Source: Hellea sp964576765 (lineage in GTDB: Bacteria; Pseudomonadota; Alphaproteobacteria; Caulobacterales; Maricaulaceae). Taken from it: DNA of 28,656 bases. The DNA lies in contig CAZNWH010000019.1 in assembly GCA_964576765.1 (NCBI GenBank), positions 1 through 28,656 on the forward strand, given 5' to 3'. Shown in pieces: positions 16,328 through 24,602 of the stretch (position 1 is the first letter of the stretch; the number at the start of each line of letters is the position of its first letter). The translations under genes were made by a program, and so were the position numbers. The notes beneath the pieces were generated by a model, which saw only the letters and a list, made by a program, of their open reading frames with translations, was not told where the DNA came from and made no database searches.

Positions 16328-18136
16328 ATGGGTCAGGTGACACCAACGGATACGACTAATCCAGATTATTTTCATAAGGTCGTCGATTGCCAATGGGCTT
16401 GCCCAGCCCATACGCCTGTACCTGCCTATATTCGGGAAATAGCTCTGGGAAATTATACAGAAGCCTATCTTCTGAATCGTAACTCAAATGTGTTCCCCGG
16501 CGTATTGGGCCGCGTTTGTGACCGTCCCTGTGAACCCGCTTGTCGCCGGACACGTGTGGAAGAAAAAGCCGTTGCTATATGTCGCCTTAAACGCGTGGCC
16601 GCTGACCATCGTGATGACATCAGTGATCGTCTCCCAAAGAAACCTATGAAAACCAATGGAAAGCGAGTGGCTTTAATAGGTGCTGGACCGGCTTCTTTCA
16701 CTGTCGCTAATGATCTCGCTCCCCTCGGCTATGAATGCACAATATTTGAAAAGCTTCCCAAACCGGGTGGGTTAATGCGCTCTAACATTCCTGCTTTTCG
16801 TTTGCCTGAAGATGTCTTGATGGAAGAGATCGGGTATATATTAGATATGGGCGTAGAGCTTAAGCTCAATACTCCTGTAACAAGCATGTCATCACTTCTA
16901 GAAGAAGGTTACGACGCTGTCTTTGTTGGCACAGGCGCGCCTAAGGGTAAAAATCTCGACATTCCGGGTCGGTGGGATGATAATGATCATGTTCATATCG
17001 GGATTGATTGGCTTGAATCCGTTGCCTTTGAGCATACCGATAAAATCGGCAAAGATGTTTTAATCATCGGCGTTGGCAATACGGCCATGGATTGTTGCCG
17101 GACATCTCTTCGATTAGGCGCAAAATCAGTGAAAGTTATGGGCCGTAAACCCAGAGCCTTCTTCAAAGCCTCTGCTTGGGAGGTTGATGATGCAGAAGAA
17201 GAAAAAGTTGACATCATCATCAATCATTCTCCAAAAGCTTTCCTCTCTGAAAACGGTAAACTTATCGGCATGACCTTTGACATCATGGAATATGATATCG
17301 ATGAAAACGGTAAAATATCAGACCAAAGGGTTACTGGTGAAACCACTATTCCTTGTACTGATGTCATACTGGCTATCGGACAGGAAAATGCCTTTCCTTG
17401 GATTGAAAAAAACGCAGGAATCGAGTTTGATAAATGGGAAGTTCCTATTGTAGATCAAGTCACATTCGAGTCTTCCAAGAAAGGTGTTTTCTTTGGCGGC
17501 GATTCTGCTTTTGGCCCCAAAAACATTATCTGGGCGGTTGAACACGGACATCAGGCGGCCATTTCGATCCATAATCATTGCCAAAACATCCCATTAACAC
17601 AGAGAAAACCCGATCAGATTGAATTGGAAAGCACAAAAATGGGTATGTTCGAGTGGCGATATTCCAACGCTTTTGACGGATCTGAACGCCGTAAAATGGA
17701 GCATATAGATCTCGTTGAACGGTTTAAGAAACTTGATACCGAAGTTGAGCTTGGGTTCTCACCCGAACAGATAGCTACCGAAGTCCAGCGCTGTTTAAAT
17801 TGTGATATCCAAACTGTTTTTGACGCCCCTAAATGTACTGAATGTGATGCTTGTGTGGATATTTGTCCCGTAGAATGTCTAACTATAACACCGAATGCCG
17901 AGAGTGAAGAGGCTTTGAGAGCGACCCTTCCCAATGGAAAGGCTCCTGCCGAACAAGCCTTATATGTTTCAACTGACCTGCCCTTAACAGGTAGAGTGAT
18001 GATCAAAGATGAAAATATTTGCTTGCATTGCGGTCTGTGTGCTGAACGCTGTCCGACAGCTGCCTGGGATATGTCCGAAGGCATTGTTAAAATCCCTCAT
18101 GTCGGTGACCAAGACATTTTGGAGGCCGCTGAATGA
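16328..18136 (+). CDS. GltD-like FAD/NAD(P) flavoprotein with C-terminal 2[4Fe-4S] ferredoxin domain
   Basis: A 602-residue iron-sulfur flavoprotein. The N-terminal region has the GltD/DPYD-type cluster ligands Cys21, Cys25, Cys64, Cys68 and Cys72 (CDRPCEPAC). An FAD-binding GAGPASFTVA lies at 118-127 and a second nucleotide site, IIGVGNTAMD, at about 246-255. After a normal GltD-length body come RCLNC (Cys489, Cys492) and a bacterial ferredoxin-like domain with CTECDACVDICPVEC (503-517) and CLHCGLCAERCP (565-576). Alone it could be taken for a glutamate synthase small subunit, but no large subunit is present. It overlaps by four bases (ATGA) the alpha subunit of a 2-oxoacid:ferredoxin oxidoreductase. 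The natural reading is an NAD(P)H-ferredoxin-type module that links the oxidoreductase to pyridine nucleotides. AAGGGGA (16317-16323) precedes the ATG. Confidence 0.9.
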   Translation: MGQVTPTDTTNPDYFHKVVDCQWACPAHTPVPAYIREIALGNYTEAYLLNRNSNVFPGVLGRVCDRPCEPACRRTRVEEKAVAICRLKRVAADHRDDISDRLPKKPMKTNGKRVALIGAGPASFTVANDLAPLGYECTIFEKLPKPGGLMRSNIPAFRLPEDVLMEEIGYILDMGVELKLNTPVTSMSSLLEEGYDAVFVGTGAPKGKNLDIPGRWDDNDHVHIGIDWLESVAFEHTDKIGKDVLIIGVGNTAMDCCRTSLRLGAKSVKVMGRKPRAFFKASAWEVDDAEEEKVDIIINHSPKAFLSENGKLIGMTFDIMEYDIDENGKISDQRVTGETTIPCTDVILAIGQENAFPWIEKNAGIEFDKWEVPIVDQVTFESSKKGVFFGGDSAFGPKNIIWAVEHGHQAAISIHNHCQNIPLTQRKPDQIELESTKMGMFEWRYSNAFDGSERRKMEHIDLVERFKKLDTEVELGFSPEQIATEVQRCLNCDIQTVFDAPKCTECDACVDICPVECLTITPNAESEEALRATLPNGKAPAEQALYVSTDLPLTGRVMIKDENICLHCGLCAERCPTAAWDMSEGIVKIPHVGDQDILEAAE

Positions 18137-19965
18137 GCGACGTAATCTCTGCGGGCGTCAATGACTTCGTTATAAAAATAGGAACAGTCAACGGGACAGG
18201 CTCGGCCTCTGCCAATGAACTTTTGATGAAAACTATCTTTCGGATGGGTGTTCCTGTCGTAGGTAAAAACATCTTCCCGTCCAATATTCAAGGTCTTCCA
18301 ACATGGTATGAAATCCGTGTGACTGGCGAAGGTCATGCAGGGCGGCTCGGTGATATCCATTTGATGGTGGCCATGAACCCTGAAAGCTATGAGCGCGACT
18401 TGGCTGAACTTAGCCCCGGAGGTGTCTTGCTTTACGATAGCACATGGCCGCGCCCTCATTTCATGAGCCGCTCAGACATTACCGTTATTGGCGTACCTTT
18501 ATCACACATGTGTAATGACGCCTTCGAGGTTGCCCGCTCACGTATCCTGATGAAAAACATGGCTTATGTCGGTGCCTGTGCAGCCTTACTAGATCTGGAT
18601 GTGGAAATCATTCATGGATTGGTGGACGGCATGTTCGCTAAAAAGAAAAAACTTATTCCAGCTAACCGAGAAGCGGTTGCTCTCGGCTTCGACTACGTCA
18701 AGGCAAATTATAAAACGCCCTTGCCCTTTAAAGTCAAAACTTTGGATAAAACCAAAGGTAAGATCATGATTGACGGAAATACGGCCGCAGGTTTGGGCTG
18801 TGTCTATGCTGGAGCCACATTTGGCTCTTGGTACCCGATTACGCCATCTACATCACTTATGGATAGTTTTGCCCATCACTGTGCGCTACTTCGCAAGCAC
18901 CCAGAAACAGGTAAAAACCTTTACTGCATCATACAAGCCGAAGACGAACTTGCAGCTGCTGGTATGGCCATGGGAGCCGCTTGGAATGGAGCCCGCGCTT
19001 TTACACCAACATCCGGAGCAGGAATTTCCTTAATGAGTGAATTTATTGGATTTGCTTACTACGCCGAGGTTGGACTTGTTTATTTTGACATTATGCGCGT
19101 AGGTCCTTCCACGGGCATGCCAACACGTACCCAGCAATGCGACATCAACCTGACCGCCTATGCTAGTCATGGAGATTCAAAACATATTGTTGTCTATCCA
19201 GCTGACCCCGGTGAATGTTTTACAATGGCTGCGCAGGCTTTTGATTTGGCGGAACGTTTCCAGACACCTGTGTTTTTCTTATCCGATCTCGATATAGGTA
19301 TGAATGACTGGATGGTAGATGAATTGACGTGGGATGAGACTTACAAGCCAGACCGCGGTAAAGTTCTCTCTTCTAACGATCTCGATAAAATGGATGAGTA
19401 TTTCCGCTATTTGGATACTGATGGAGATCATATTCCATACAGAACTCTGCCGGGAACAAACCCCAAAGGGGCTTATTTTCTTCGAGGGTCTGGTCACAAT
19501 AAATATGGCCGGTACACCGAAATAAGTGAAGAATATCAAGAAGTCGTAGATCGTTTACTAACAAAATGGAAAAGCGCTGCAAACCATGTGCCCCAACCCA
19601 TCGTGACGATAGCCAAAACCAAAACCAAATATGGCGTTATCGCGATTGGCAGTAGCGATTGCGCTGTCCGCGAAGCCTGCGGCGAACTTGCCAAAGATGG
19701 TATACATCTGGATTATATGCGCATTCGAGCCTTCCCTTTCCCACAATCCGTTGATGATTTTATCATGGATCATGAGGTTGTTTTCATTATTGAACAAAAC
19801 CGTGATGCACAGTTGATGAATTTGCTTTTAACTGAAACTAACGTGCCTCGGGAAAGCCTCGTTTCAATTAAATATTATTCCGGACAACCTTTGGGCTTCC
19901 GTTTTGTGCGTGATGCCTTAACCAAAGAAATTGGTAAGCTCTCAAGAAAAAGAAAATCCGCATGA
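18133..19965 (+). CDS. 2-oxoacid:acceptor oxidoreductase, alpha (gamma-alpha fused) subunit
   Basis: A 610-residue subunit. Residues about 1-190 are the gamma domain (GTVNGTGSASANELL, FPSNIQGLPTWYEIRV) fused ahead of the alpha part. The alpha part has the pyrimidine-binding signature WYPITPSTSLMDSF, the EDELAAAGMAMGAAWNGARAFT-type stretch, and RVGPSTGMPTRTQQCDI. This gamma-alpha layout is that of two-subunit enzymes such as 2-oxoglutarate or broad 2-oxoacid:ferredoxin oxidoreductases (KorA type), rather than the single-chain pyruvate enzyme. With the beta subunit it would oxidatively decarboxylate a 2-oxoacid to acyl-CoA, or run in reverse, with ferredoxin-level electrons. The gene overlaps both neighbours by four bases (ATGA), so the three are translationally coupled. 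The substrate is undetermined; 2-oxoglutarate is the first guess. Confidence 0.93.
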   Translation: MSDVISAGVNDFVIKIGTVNGTGSASANELLMKTIFRMGVPVVGKNIFPSNIQGLPTWYEIRVTGEGHAGRLGDIHLMVAMNPESYERDLAELSPGGVLLYDSTWPRPHFMSRSDITVIGVPLSHMCNDAFEVARSRILMKNMAYVGACAALLDLDVEIIHGLVDGMFAKKKKLIPANREAVALGFDYVKANYKTPLPFKVKTLDKTKGKIMIDGNTAAGLGCVYAGATFGSWYPITPSTSLMDSFAHHCALLRKHPETGKNLYCIIQAEDELAAAGMAMGAAWNGARAFTPTSGAGISLMSEFIGFAYYAEVGLVYFDIMRVGPSTGMPTRTQQCDINLTAYASHGDSKHIVVYPADPGECFTMAAQAFDLAERFQTPVFFLSDLDIGMNDWMVDELTWDETYKPDRGKVLSSNDLDKMDEYFRYLDTDGDHIPYRTLPGTNPKGAYFLRGSGHNKYGRYTEISEEYQEVVDRLLTKWKSAANHVPQPIVTIAKTKTKYGVIAIGSSDCAVREACGELAKDGIHLDYMRIRAFPFPQSVDDFIMDHEVVFIIEQNRDAQLMNLLLTETNVPRESLVSIKYYSGQPLGFRFVRDALTKEIGKLSRKRKSA

Positions 19966-21017
19966 GTTCTTTCGTCAAACCTAAAATCAACCTCAAGAAC
20001 GCTCCTGTCAATGCACTTGGCCTGAAACGTCAAGATTATGACGGAGTCATGTCAACGCTCTGTGCAGGATGTGGCCATGATAGTGTAACGGCCGCAATGG
20101 CCACTGCCTTTTACGATCTCGCGATTGAACCTCATATGGCCGTCAAAGTTTCAGGCATTGGGTGCTCGTCCAAGACAACAACTTATTTCCTCAAAGAAGC
20201 CCATGGCGCTAACACAGTTCATGGACGTATGCCCTCCTTCGCAACAGGAGCTATGGCTGCCAATGCGGCTTTGACATATATTGGCGTCTCTGGAGATGGT
20301 GACAGTCTATCGATTGGTATTGGACAAATGATCCATGCCATGCGCCGCAATGCCAATATGCTTTATATGCTTGAAAATAATGGTGTGTACGGACTGACTA
20401 AAGGCCAGTTCTCAGCTTCCGCTGATCTCGGTTCTGTTGCTAAAAAAGGCGCCATAAACGAACAACCACCATTGGACCCTTGCATGATGGGACTTGCAGC
20501 CGGAGCAACCTTCATCGCGCGCAGTTTTTCAGGTGATCGCCAACAACTCGTGCCCCTCATTAAAGCAGGATTGAAACATAAAGGCTTCGCCATTATTGAT
20601 GTCATATCCCCCTGTGTGAGTTTTAATGATCACAAGGGATCGACGAAATCTTACGCTCATACCTATAAATATTACCACAAAGCCGTTCATGCAGATTATG
20701 TTCCGCCCAGCGAGGAAATCCGAACAGCTTATAACAAAGGTGAAGTCATGCCCGTAGAACTTCATGACGGAGGACACATTGTTCTTAAAAAGCTTGATCC
20801 AAATTATGACCCTACCCATCGAGGCGAAGCCTTTGCCAAGATCATGGAAAGTAAAAAATCGGATCAAGTCCTAACAGGTTTGCTTTATATTGATGAGGGC
20901 CAAGAAGACATGGCAAAGCAGAATAATCTTGAAGCACGCCCGCTTAACCAAATCCCTTATGCTGAGCTTAATCCAGGAAAAGATGCACTAAAAGCCTTAC
21001 AAGCAGGATGGCGATAG
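19962..21017 (+). CDS. 2-oxoacid:acceptor oxidoreductase, beta (thiamine diphosphate) subunit
   Basis: A 351-residue subunit. CAGCGH (Cys34, Cys37), GIGC (Cys68) and SPC (Cys218) match the four cysteines that hold the proximal [4Fe-4S] cluster in KorB-type beta subunits. The thiamine diphosphate motif begins GDGD at 111-114 and closes with ENN at 138-140 before GVYGLTKGQFS. The C-terminal extension, including PNYDPTHRGEAF, is usual for the 2-oxoglutarate-type beta chain. It ends the three-gene operon; I see no clear terminator in the 117 bases after it. With one cluster here and several in the flavoprotein, an intramolecular electron wire from thiamine to FAD can be drawn. Confidence 0.93.
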   Translation: MSSFVKPKINLKNAPVNALGLKRQDYDGVMSTLCAGCGHDSVTAAMATAFYDLAIEPHMAVKVSGIGCSSKTTTYFLKEAHGANTVHGRMPSFATGAMAANAALTYIGVSGDGDSLSIGIGQMIHAMRRNANMLYMLENNGVYGLTKGQFSASADLGSVAKKGAINEQPPLDPCMMGLAAGATFIARSFSGDRQQLVPLIKAGLKHKGFAIIDVISPCVSFNDHKGSTKSYAHTYKYYHKAVHADYVPPSEEIRTAYNKGEVMPVELHDGGHIVLKKLDPNYDPTHRGEAFAKIMESKKSDQVLTGLLYIDEGQEDMAKQNNLEARPLNQIPYAELNPGKDALKALQAGWR

Positions 21018-21105
21018 CTTATTCACACCTAAATCTAGTTATCAACAAAGCCCATATGTCTATATCTTGTAAAAAGACGGATTCAAGGTAGCTATGACTT
21101 ATTAA

Positions 21106-21136
21106 GAATCACATAAGTGATTCACTTAAAGTGAAT
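21106..21136 (+). promoter_or_regulatory. two overlapping inverted repeats at the ybjN start
   Basis: GAATCAC-ATAA-GTGATTC (21106-21123) and ATTCACTT-A-AAGTGAAT (21120-21136) are both perfect and share four bases, so as RNA hairpins they exclude one another. The second covers the first two bases of the ATG at 21135. As DNA they would form a row of four related half-sites. Either an autoregulatory operator or a start-codon-blocking leader is possible. Confidence 0.5.
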
Positions 21137-21677
21137 GAGCGCTATGAGCTTTGCAGACGATAGATGCATCCGGCCTAATCCGTCCCTCAATACAACGCTG
21201 TCTTCGCGTAATAATCCTATTGATGTTTTTCTACGTTTGGCGACCGCTGAGAATTATGACTATGAACGTGTTGATTTAAATGAACTTCATATCTCTCTTC
21301 TAGGTCTTTGGTGTGAGCATGATGTCTCGCTGACATGGAATCCCGCAACAGAACAAATTCAAATATTTCTTGTGTTTGAAGGACGAACTCCCGGTGGACG
21401 CTCAAATGATATTTGTCGTTTAATGTCTCTTATTAATGAACGTCTGAAGGCTGGTCATTTTGATTATTGGGAAAAGAATCAAGCTCTCGTATACAGAAAC
21501 GCCGTTTCACTGCGTGGGGGAGCAACTTTAAAAACCGAACAAGCTATGGATATGCTGGCTCATGCCCTAGATGCAGCCGAACGCGGATATCCGGCTTGTC
21601 AATATGTTATCTGGGCTGGAAAATCGCCAGAAGATGCCTTAACATCAGCACTCGTGGATATTGCTGCAAACCCCTAA
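21135..21677 (+). CDS. YbjN-domain protein
   Basis: A 180-residue protein matching the YbjN family in its core: NPIDVFLRLATAENYDYERVD at the start, LGLWCEHDVSLTWNP, the INERLKAGHFDYWEKNQALVYRN segment and a C-terminal helix pair ending in SALVDIAANP. YbjN proteins resemble the type III secretion chaperone fold and are described as sensory-transduction modulators; the mechanism is not known. The gene is separated by only two bases from proC, a neighbourhood seen in other alphaproteobacteria. The ATG at 21135 lies within an inverted repeat; a second in-frame ATG at 21144 is the alternative start and would leave the repeat in the leader. Confidence 0.82.
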   Translation: MSAMSFADDRCIRPNPSLNTTLSSRNNPIDVFLRLATAENYDYERVDLNELHISLLGLWCEHDVSLTWNPATEQIQIFLVFEGRTPGGRSNDICRLMSLINERLKAGHFDYWEKNQALVYRNAVSLRGGATLKTEQAMDMLAHALDAAERGYPACQYVIWAGKSPEDALTSALVDIAANP

Positions 21678-21679
21678 CT

Positions 21680-22495
21680 ATGACGAACCATACACATCTA
21701 ATTGTTGGCGCTGGAAAGATGGGCGGAGCTTTATTATCTGGCTGGTTATCATTTGGGACAATTAAAGCCGATGATCTTATTATTCTAGATCCCGAACCAG
21801 GTAAAGCTGCTAGTCAAGCCATTGACACTGGAGCGCTACATCTCAAAAAACCGTCAAAAAAAATTAGTGCTGTGAAATATATGCTTTTGGCAATTAAGCC
21901 TCAATCATTTAACCAACTGGCCGCTGATATAGAAAACTTCTTACCGGTAGATACCACAGTTATATCCGTATTGGCAGGTACGTCTTTAAATACATTGCAA
22001 AGCGCCTTTCCAAAACGCAAAATTATACGGGCCATGCCCAATACACCTGCAGCTATTGGACAAGGTATTACCGCCTATACCAAAGGGCCCAACGTTAGTG
22101 ACGAGCAAGTCAAAATGACTGAAGCTCTTTTATCATCAGCGGGTAAAGTACATCATGTAGCCAATGAACATTTGATAGATGTAGTCACGGCTATTTCTGG
22201 CTCTGGACCTGCTTATATATTTCACATGGTTGAAGCGCTTGAAGCCGCCGCCTTACAGATAGGTCTTCCTGAGGATCTAGCCCCAATTTTTGCAAGACAA
22301 ACAGTTATCGGCGCAGCAGCCTTACTTGATCAAACAGAAACATCCGCAAAGGAACTTCGCCAAAACGTAACTTCACCCAACGGAACAACCGCTGCTGCCC
22401 TAGATGTCCTCATGGATATTAATGGCTTAGCTCCTTTGATACGTGAAACCGCTCAAGCTGCGTTAAAAAGGGCCAAAGACTTAGCCGAGAATTAA
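21680..22495 (+). CDS. proC: pyrroline-5-carboxylate reductase
   Basis: A 271-residue protein starting at the ATG 21680, two bases after the ybjN stop; the open frame runs further upstream but only through ybjN. The Rossmann motif GAGKMGG is at 10-16, followed by AIKPQ, SVLAGTS, RAMPNTPAAIGQG and the C-terminal signature AISGSGPAY...NVTSPNGTTAAALDVL, with Asn in place of the more usual Gly in TSPGGTT. ProC carries out the last step of proline synthesis, reducing 1-pyrroline-5-carboxylate with NAD(P)H. Length and motifs are complete. The stop codon is four bases from that of the convergent kinase. Confidence 0.96.
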   Translation: MTNHTHLIVGAGKMGGALLSGWLSFGTIKADDLIILDPEPGKAASQAIDTGALHLKKPSKKISAVKYMLLAIKPQSFNQLAADIENFLPVDTTVISVLAGTSLNTLQSAFPKRKIIRAMPNTPAAIGQGITAYTKGPNVSDEQVKMTEALLSSAGKVHHVANEHLIDVVTAISGSGPAYIFHMVEALEAAALQIGLPEDLAPIFARQTVIGAAALLDQTETSAKELRQNVTSPNGTTAAALDVLMDINGLAPLIRETAQAALKRAKDLAEN

Positions 22496-22499
22496 ACGA

Positions 22500-23804
22500 T
22501 TACCTTGGTAACCTGATGATGGCTTTAAGCCCGCCCATATCACTTTCATCTAAACGCAGGGTTCCGCCATGTATTTGTGTAATATCTCTTGCTATAGATA
22601 GGCCGAGACCCACCCCTTCTATATTCTGGTTGCGTGCCGTATCCAGCCTTTGAAAGGCCTTGAAGGCCTCTCTACGACGTTCAGGAGGTATTCCAGGTCC
22701 ATCATCTTCTACATTAAAATAGATATGCTGTTCATCTTGCTTGACTTTAACACAGCATTTTTTTCCGTATTTAATAGCATTTGATATAAGATTGGTAATC
22801 GCTCTTTCGAAAGATTGAGTTCTTAAGGATGAGAGAATATCATCGGGGCATTTTAACTCGATACATTCATTATCTTGTTTCAAAATAATATCCGATAAAT
22901 AAGATTTCACATTAACTTGCTGTGACGCTTCATCAGCAAGACCGCGCGCGAAATCTAAATAGCCATCAAGCATTAATTCCATGTCTTTTAAGTCTTGTTT
23001 AGCCGCTTCATTGTCTTCAGATGACTTCTGCATAGCCAGATGAAGCTTTAAACGTGTCAGTGGCGTTCTAAGGTCATGAGACACACCTGCCAACATAGTT
23101 GTACGCTGCTCTATATGCCGTTTAATTCGTCCTCGCATTTTCAGAAAAGATTGCCCCGCAAGACGAACTTCAGAAGCTCCAGAAGGCTTATAAACTGAAA
23201 TGTCCTGGCCTTTGCCAAAAGCATCCGCAGCATCTGCAAGTTCCGAAATTGGCCTAGCTTGATTTCGAATAAAGAGAATACTGACGAAGGAAAGTAGTAA
23301 GGTGGCTGTAATCAACCAAAAAATAAACACATATCCTGTAGGCGCGAAAACACGATCACGCGCCGCTATAAATCTCAAAACCCCATCATCAACGGCAACT
23401 CGAATATCAATGTGATTAGGATAACGGGTCGTATCAAACCAAAACTCATCGTTAAGACTATTGGATAAAGCTCTGCGTAAAGTTTTATCTAAATTCGAAA
23501 AAAAAGCATCCCGTGTTGTCGCAGGTAGAATATCATTTTTTTCAAGAACAACAGATAATTCCATTTTAGGACGTAACATATTGTCCAATTGCTTGGCTCT
23601 GTGCGTCGTTGGACTTTGTTTAAAAAGCTGAACTGCAACAGAGACATCAGCAGCGACAGAATCAGATAAATTAGCCGTTACTTGGTTCCAATGAGCATTA
23701 AAAAAGAAATAAGCCACAACCATTTGCATGATAATGATCGGCAGCATAATTATAAGCAAGGCGCGCCCAAAAAGGCTCTTGGGAAGATAGTTTTTAAAAA
23801 CCAT
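22500..23804 (-). CDS. EnvZ-type sensor histidine kinase
   Basis: A 434-residue kinase, starting at the ATG 23802-23804 that overlaps the regulator's stop by one base (TGATG), a translational-coupling start; a TTG one codon upstream is the alternative. Two membrane segments (about 15-36 and 157-180) flank a periplasmic domain of about 120 residues with no cofactor motif I can name. A HAMP segment follows, then the dimerisation/phosphorylation helix GVSHDLRTPLTRLKLHLAM with phospho-His243, and a complete ATPase domain: the N box NLISNAIKYG, VEDDGPGIP, and GVGLGLSIA. Residue numbers are for the ATG start. With the adjacent OmpR-type regulator it forms a classical two-component system. The signal is not deducible. 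Confidence 0.93.
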   Translation of the reverse strand: MVFKNYLPKSLFGRALLIIMLPIIIMQMVVAYFFFNAHWNQVTANLSDSVAADVSVAVQLFKQSPTTHRAKQLDNMLRPKMELSVVLEKNDILPATTRDAFFSNLDKTLRRALSNSLNDEFWFDTTRYPNHIDIRVAVDDGVLRFIAARDRVFAPTGYVFIFWLITATLLLSFVSILFIRNQARPISELADAADAFGKGQDISVYKPSGASEVRLAGQSFLKMRGRIKRHIEQRTTMLAGVSHDLRTPLTRLKLHLAMQKSSEDNEAAKQDLKDMELMLDGYLDFARGLADEASQQVNVKSYLSDIILKQDNECIELKCPDDILSSLRTQSFERAITNLISNAIKYGKKCCVKVKQDEQHIYFNVEDDGPGIPPERRREAFKAFQRLDTARNQNIEGVGLGLSIARDITQIHGGTLRLDESDMGGLKAIIRLPR

Positions 23805-24508
23805 CAAACGCTTTCGCCTAAAAGCCGATAACCTTGGCCTCTAACCGTAATAAGATATTCTGGGTTAGCTGGATTTTCTTCAATTTTACGGCGCAAACGT
23901 GTCATTTGAACATCCACAGCACGTTCGGATTTAGCTGCTATTTTCTCTGAGAGAGCATAACGACTAACAGTGTTGCCAGGCCGTCTTGCTAATAAAGTCA
24001 ACAAAGCCTCTTCTCCCGTAGTCAATCGAACACGTTCATCATTTTTCGTCAATGTTTGACGGACGATGTCAAAGACATAGGGACCAAATTCAACAGTTTG
24101 ACTTATCCCTGCTGTACCTAATCGCTTGAAAATAGACTCGATGCGTAAAACCAGCTCCTCAGGTTCAAATGGTTTTGACAAATAATCATCAGCACCTGTT
24201 TTAAGCCCCTCAATCCTATCGAAAGATTCTCCTTTAGCCGTCAGCAAGATAATAGGAATGTCGTTATATTCTCGTAAAGATCGCGTTAGGGTAAATCCGT
24301 CTTCTCCCGGCATCATCACATCCAAAATGATCAAATCGAAGGTGAGACCTTCCATTTTTAATCGTGCAGCTTGAGCATTAGCCGCGCAAGACACCCTAAA
24401 CCCCGATTGAGAAAGATAACGTTTTAATAAATCCCGAATACGGTCGTCATCATCAACCACTAGCAAATGTATGTCACGCCTATCTAAATTTTCTGAATCA
24501 CGAGGCAA
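23804..24508 (-). CDS. OmpR/PhoB-type response regulator (PetR-like)
   Basis: With a TTG start at 24506-24508, preceded by AAAGGA nine bases upstream, the product has 234 residues, the normal OmpR length. An open frame extends 27 codons further but adds unrelated sequence reaching towards the divergent aminotransferase. The receiver has the acidic cluster VVDDDD, phospho-acceptor Asp63 in LIILDVMMPGEDG, Thr90 and Lys112. The winged-helix output ends VDVQMTRLRRKIE...YLITVRGQGYRL. It is translated directly ahead of its kinase. The position next to a branched-chain aminotransferase and the style of the receiver recall the PetR regulators of other alphaproteobacteria, though the MarR gene petP often found with them is absent. 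The start is the least certain part. Confidence 0.88.
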   Translation of the reverse strand: MPRDSENLDRRDIHLLVVDDDDRIRDLLKRYLSQSGFRVSCAANAQAARLKMEGLTFDLIILDVMMPGEDGFTLTRSLREYNDIPIILLTAKGESFDRIEGLKTGADDYLSKPFEPEELVLRIESIFKRLGTAGISQTVEFGPYVFDIVRQTLTKNDERVRLTTGEEALLTLLARRPGNTVSRYALSEKIAAKSERAVDVQMTRLRRKIEENPANPEYLITVRGQGYRLLGESV

Positions 24509-24602
24509 ATTATTGCGTCCTTTCTTACGAGTTTCGATTGACTTCCACAGCCCTGTGTAAACAATGCCGCGAAATAGAAATGACCGCAAGCGGACAAATA
24601 AG

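Noticed and set aside
16328..18136. Glutamate synthase small subunit
   Set aside because: No large subunit nearby, an added ferredoxin domain, and translational coupling to the 2-oxoacid oxidoreductase subunits point to a different complex.
21467..21679. Upstream extension of the proC reading frame over the ybjN gene
   Set aside because: It adds 71 residues unlike any ProC, lies wholly in another frame of ybjN, and the Rossmann fold begins right after the ATG at 21680.
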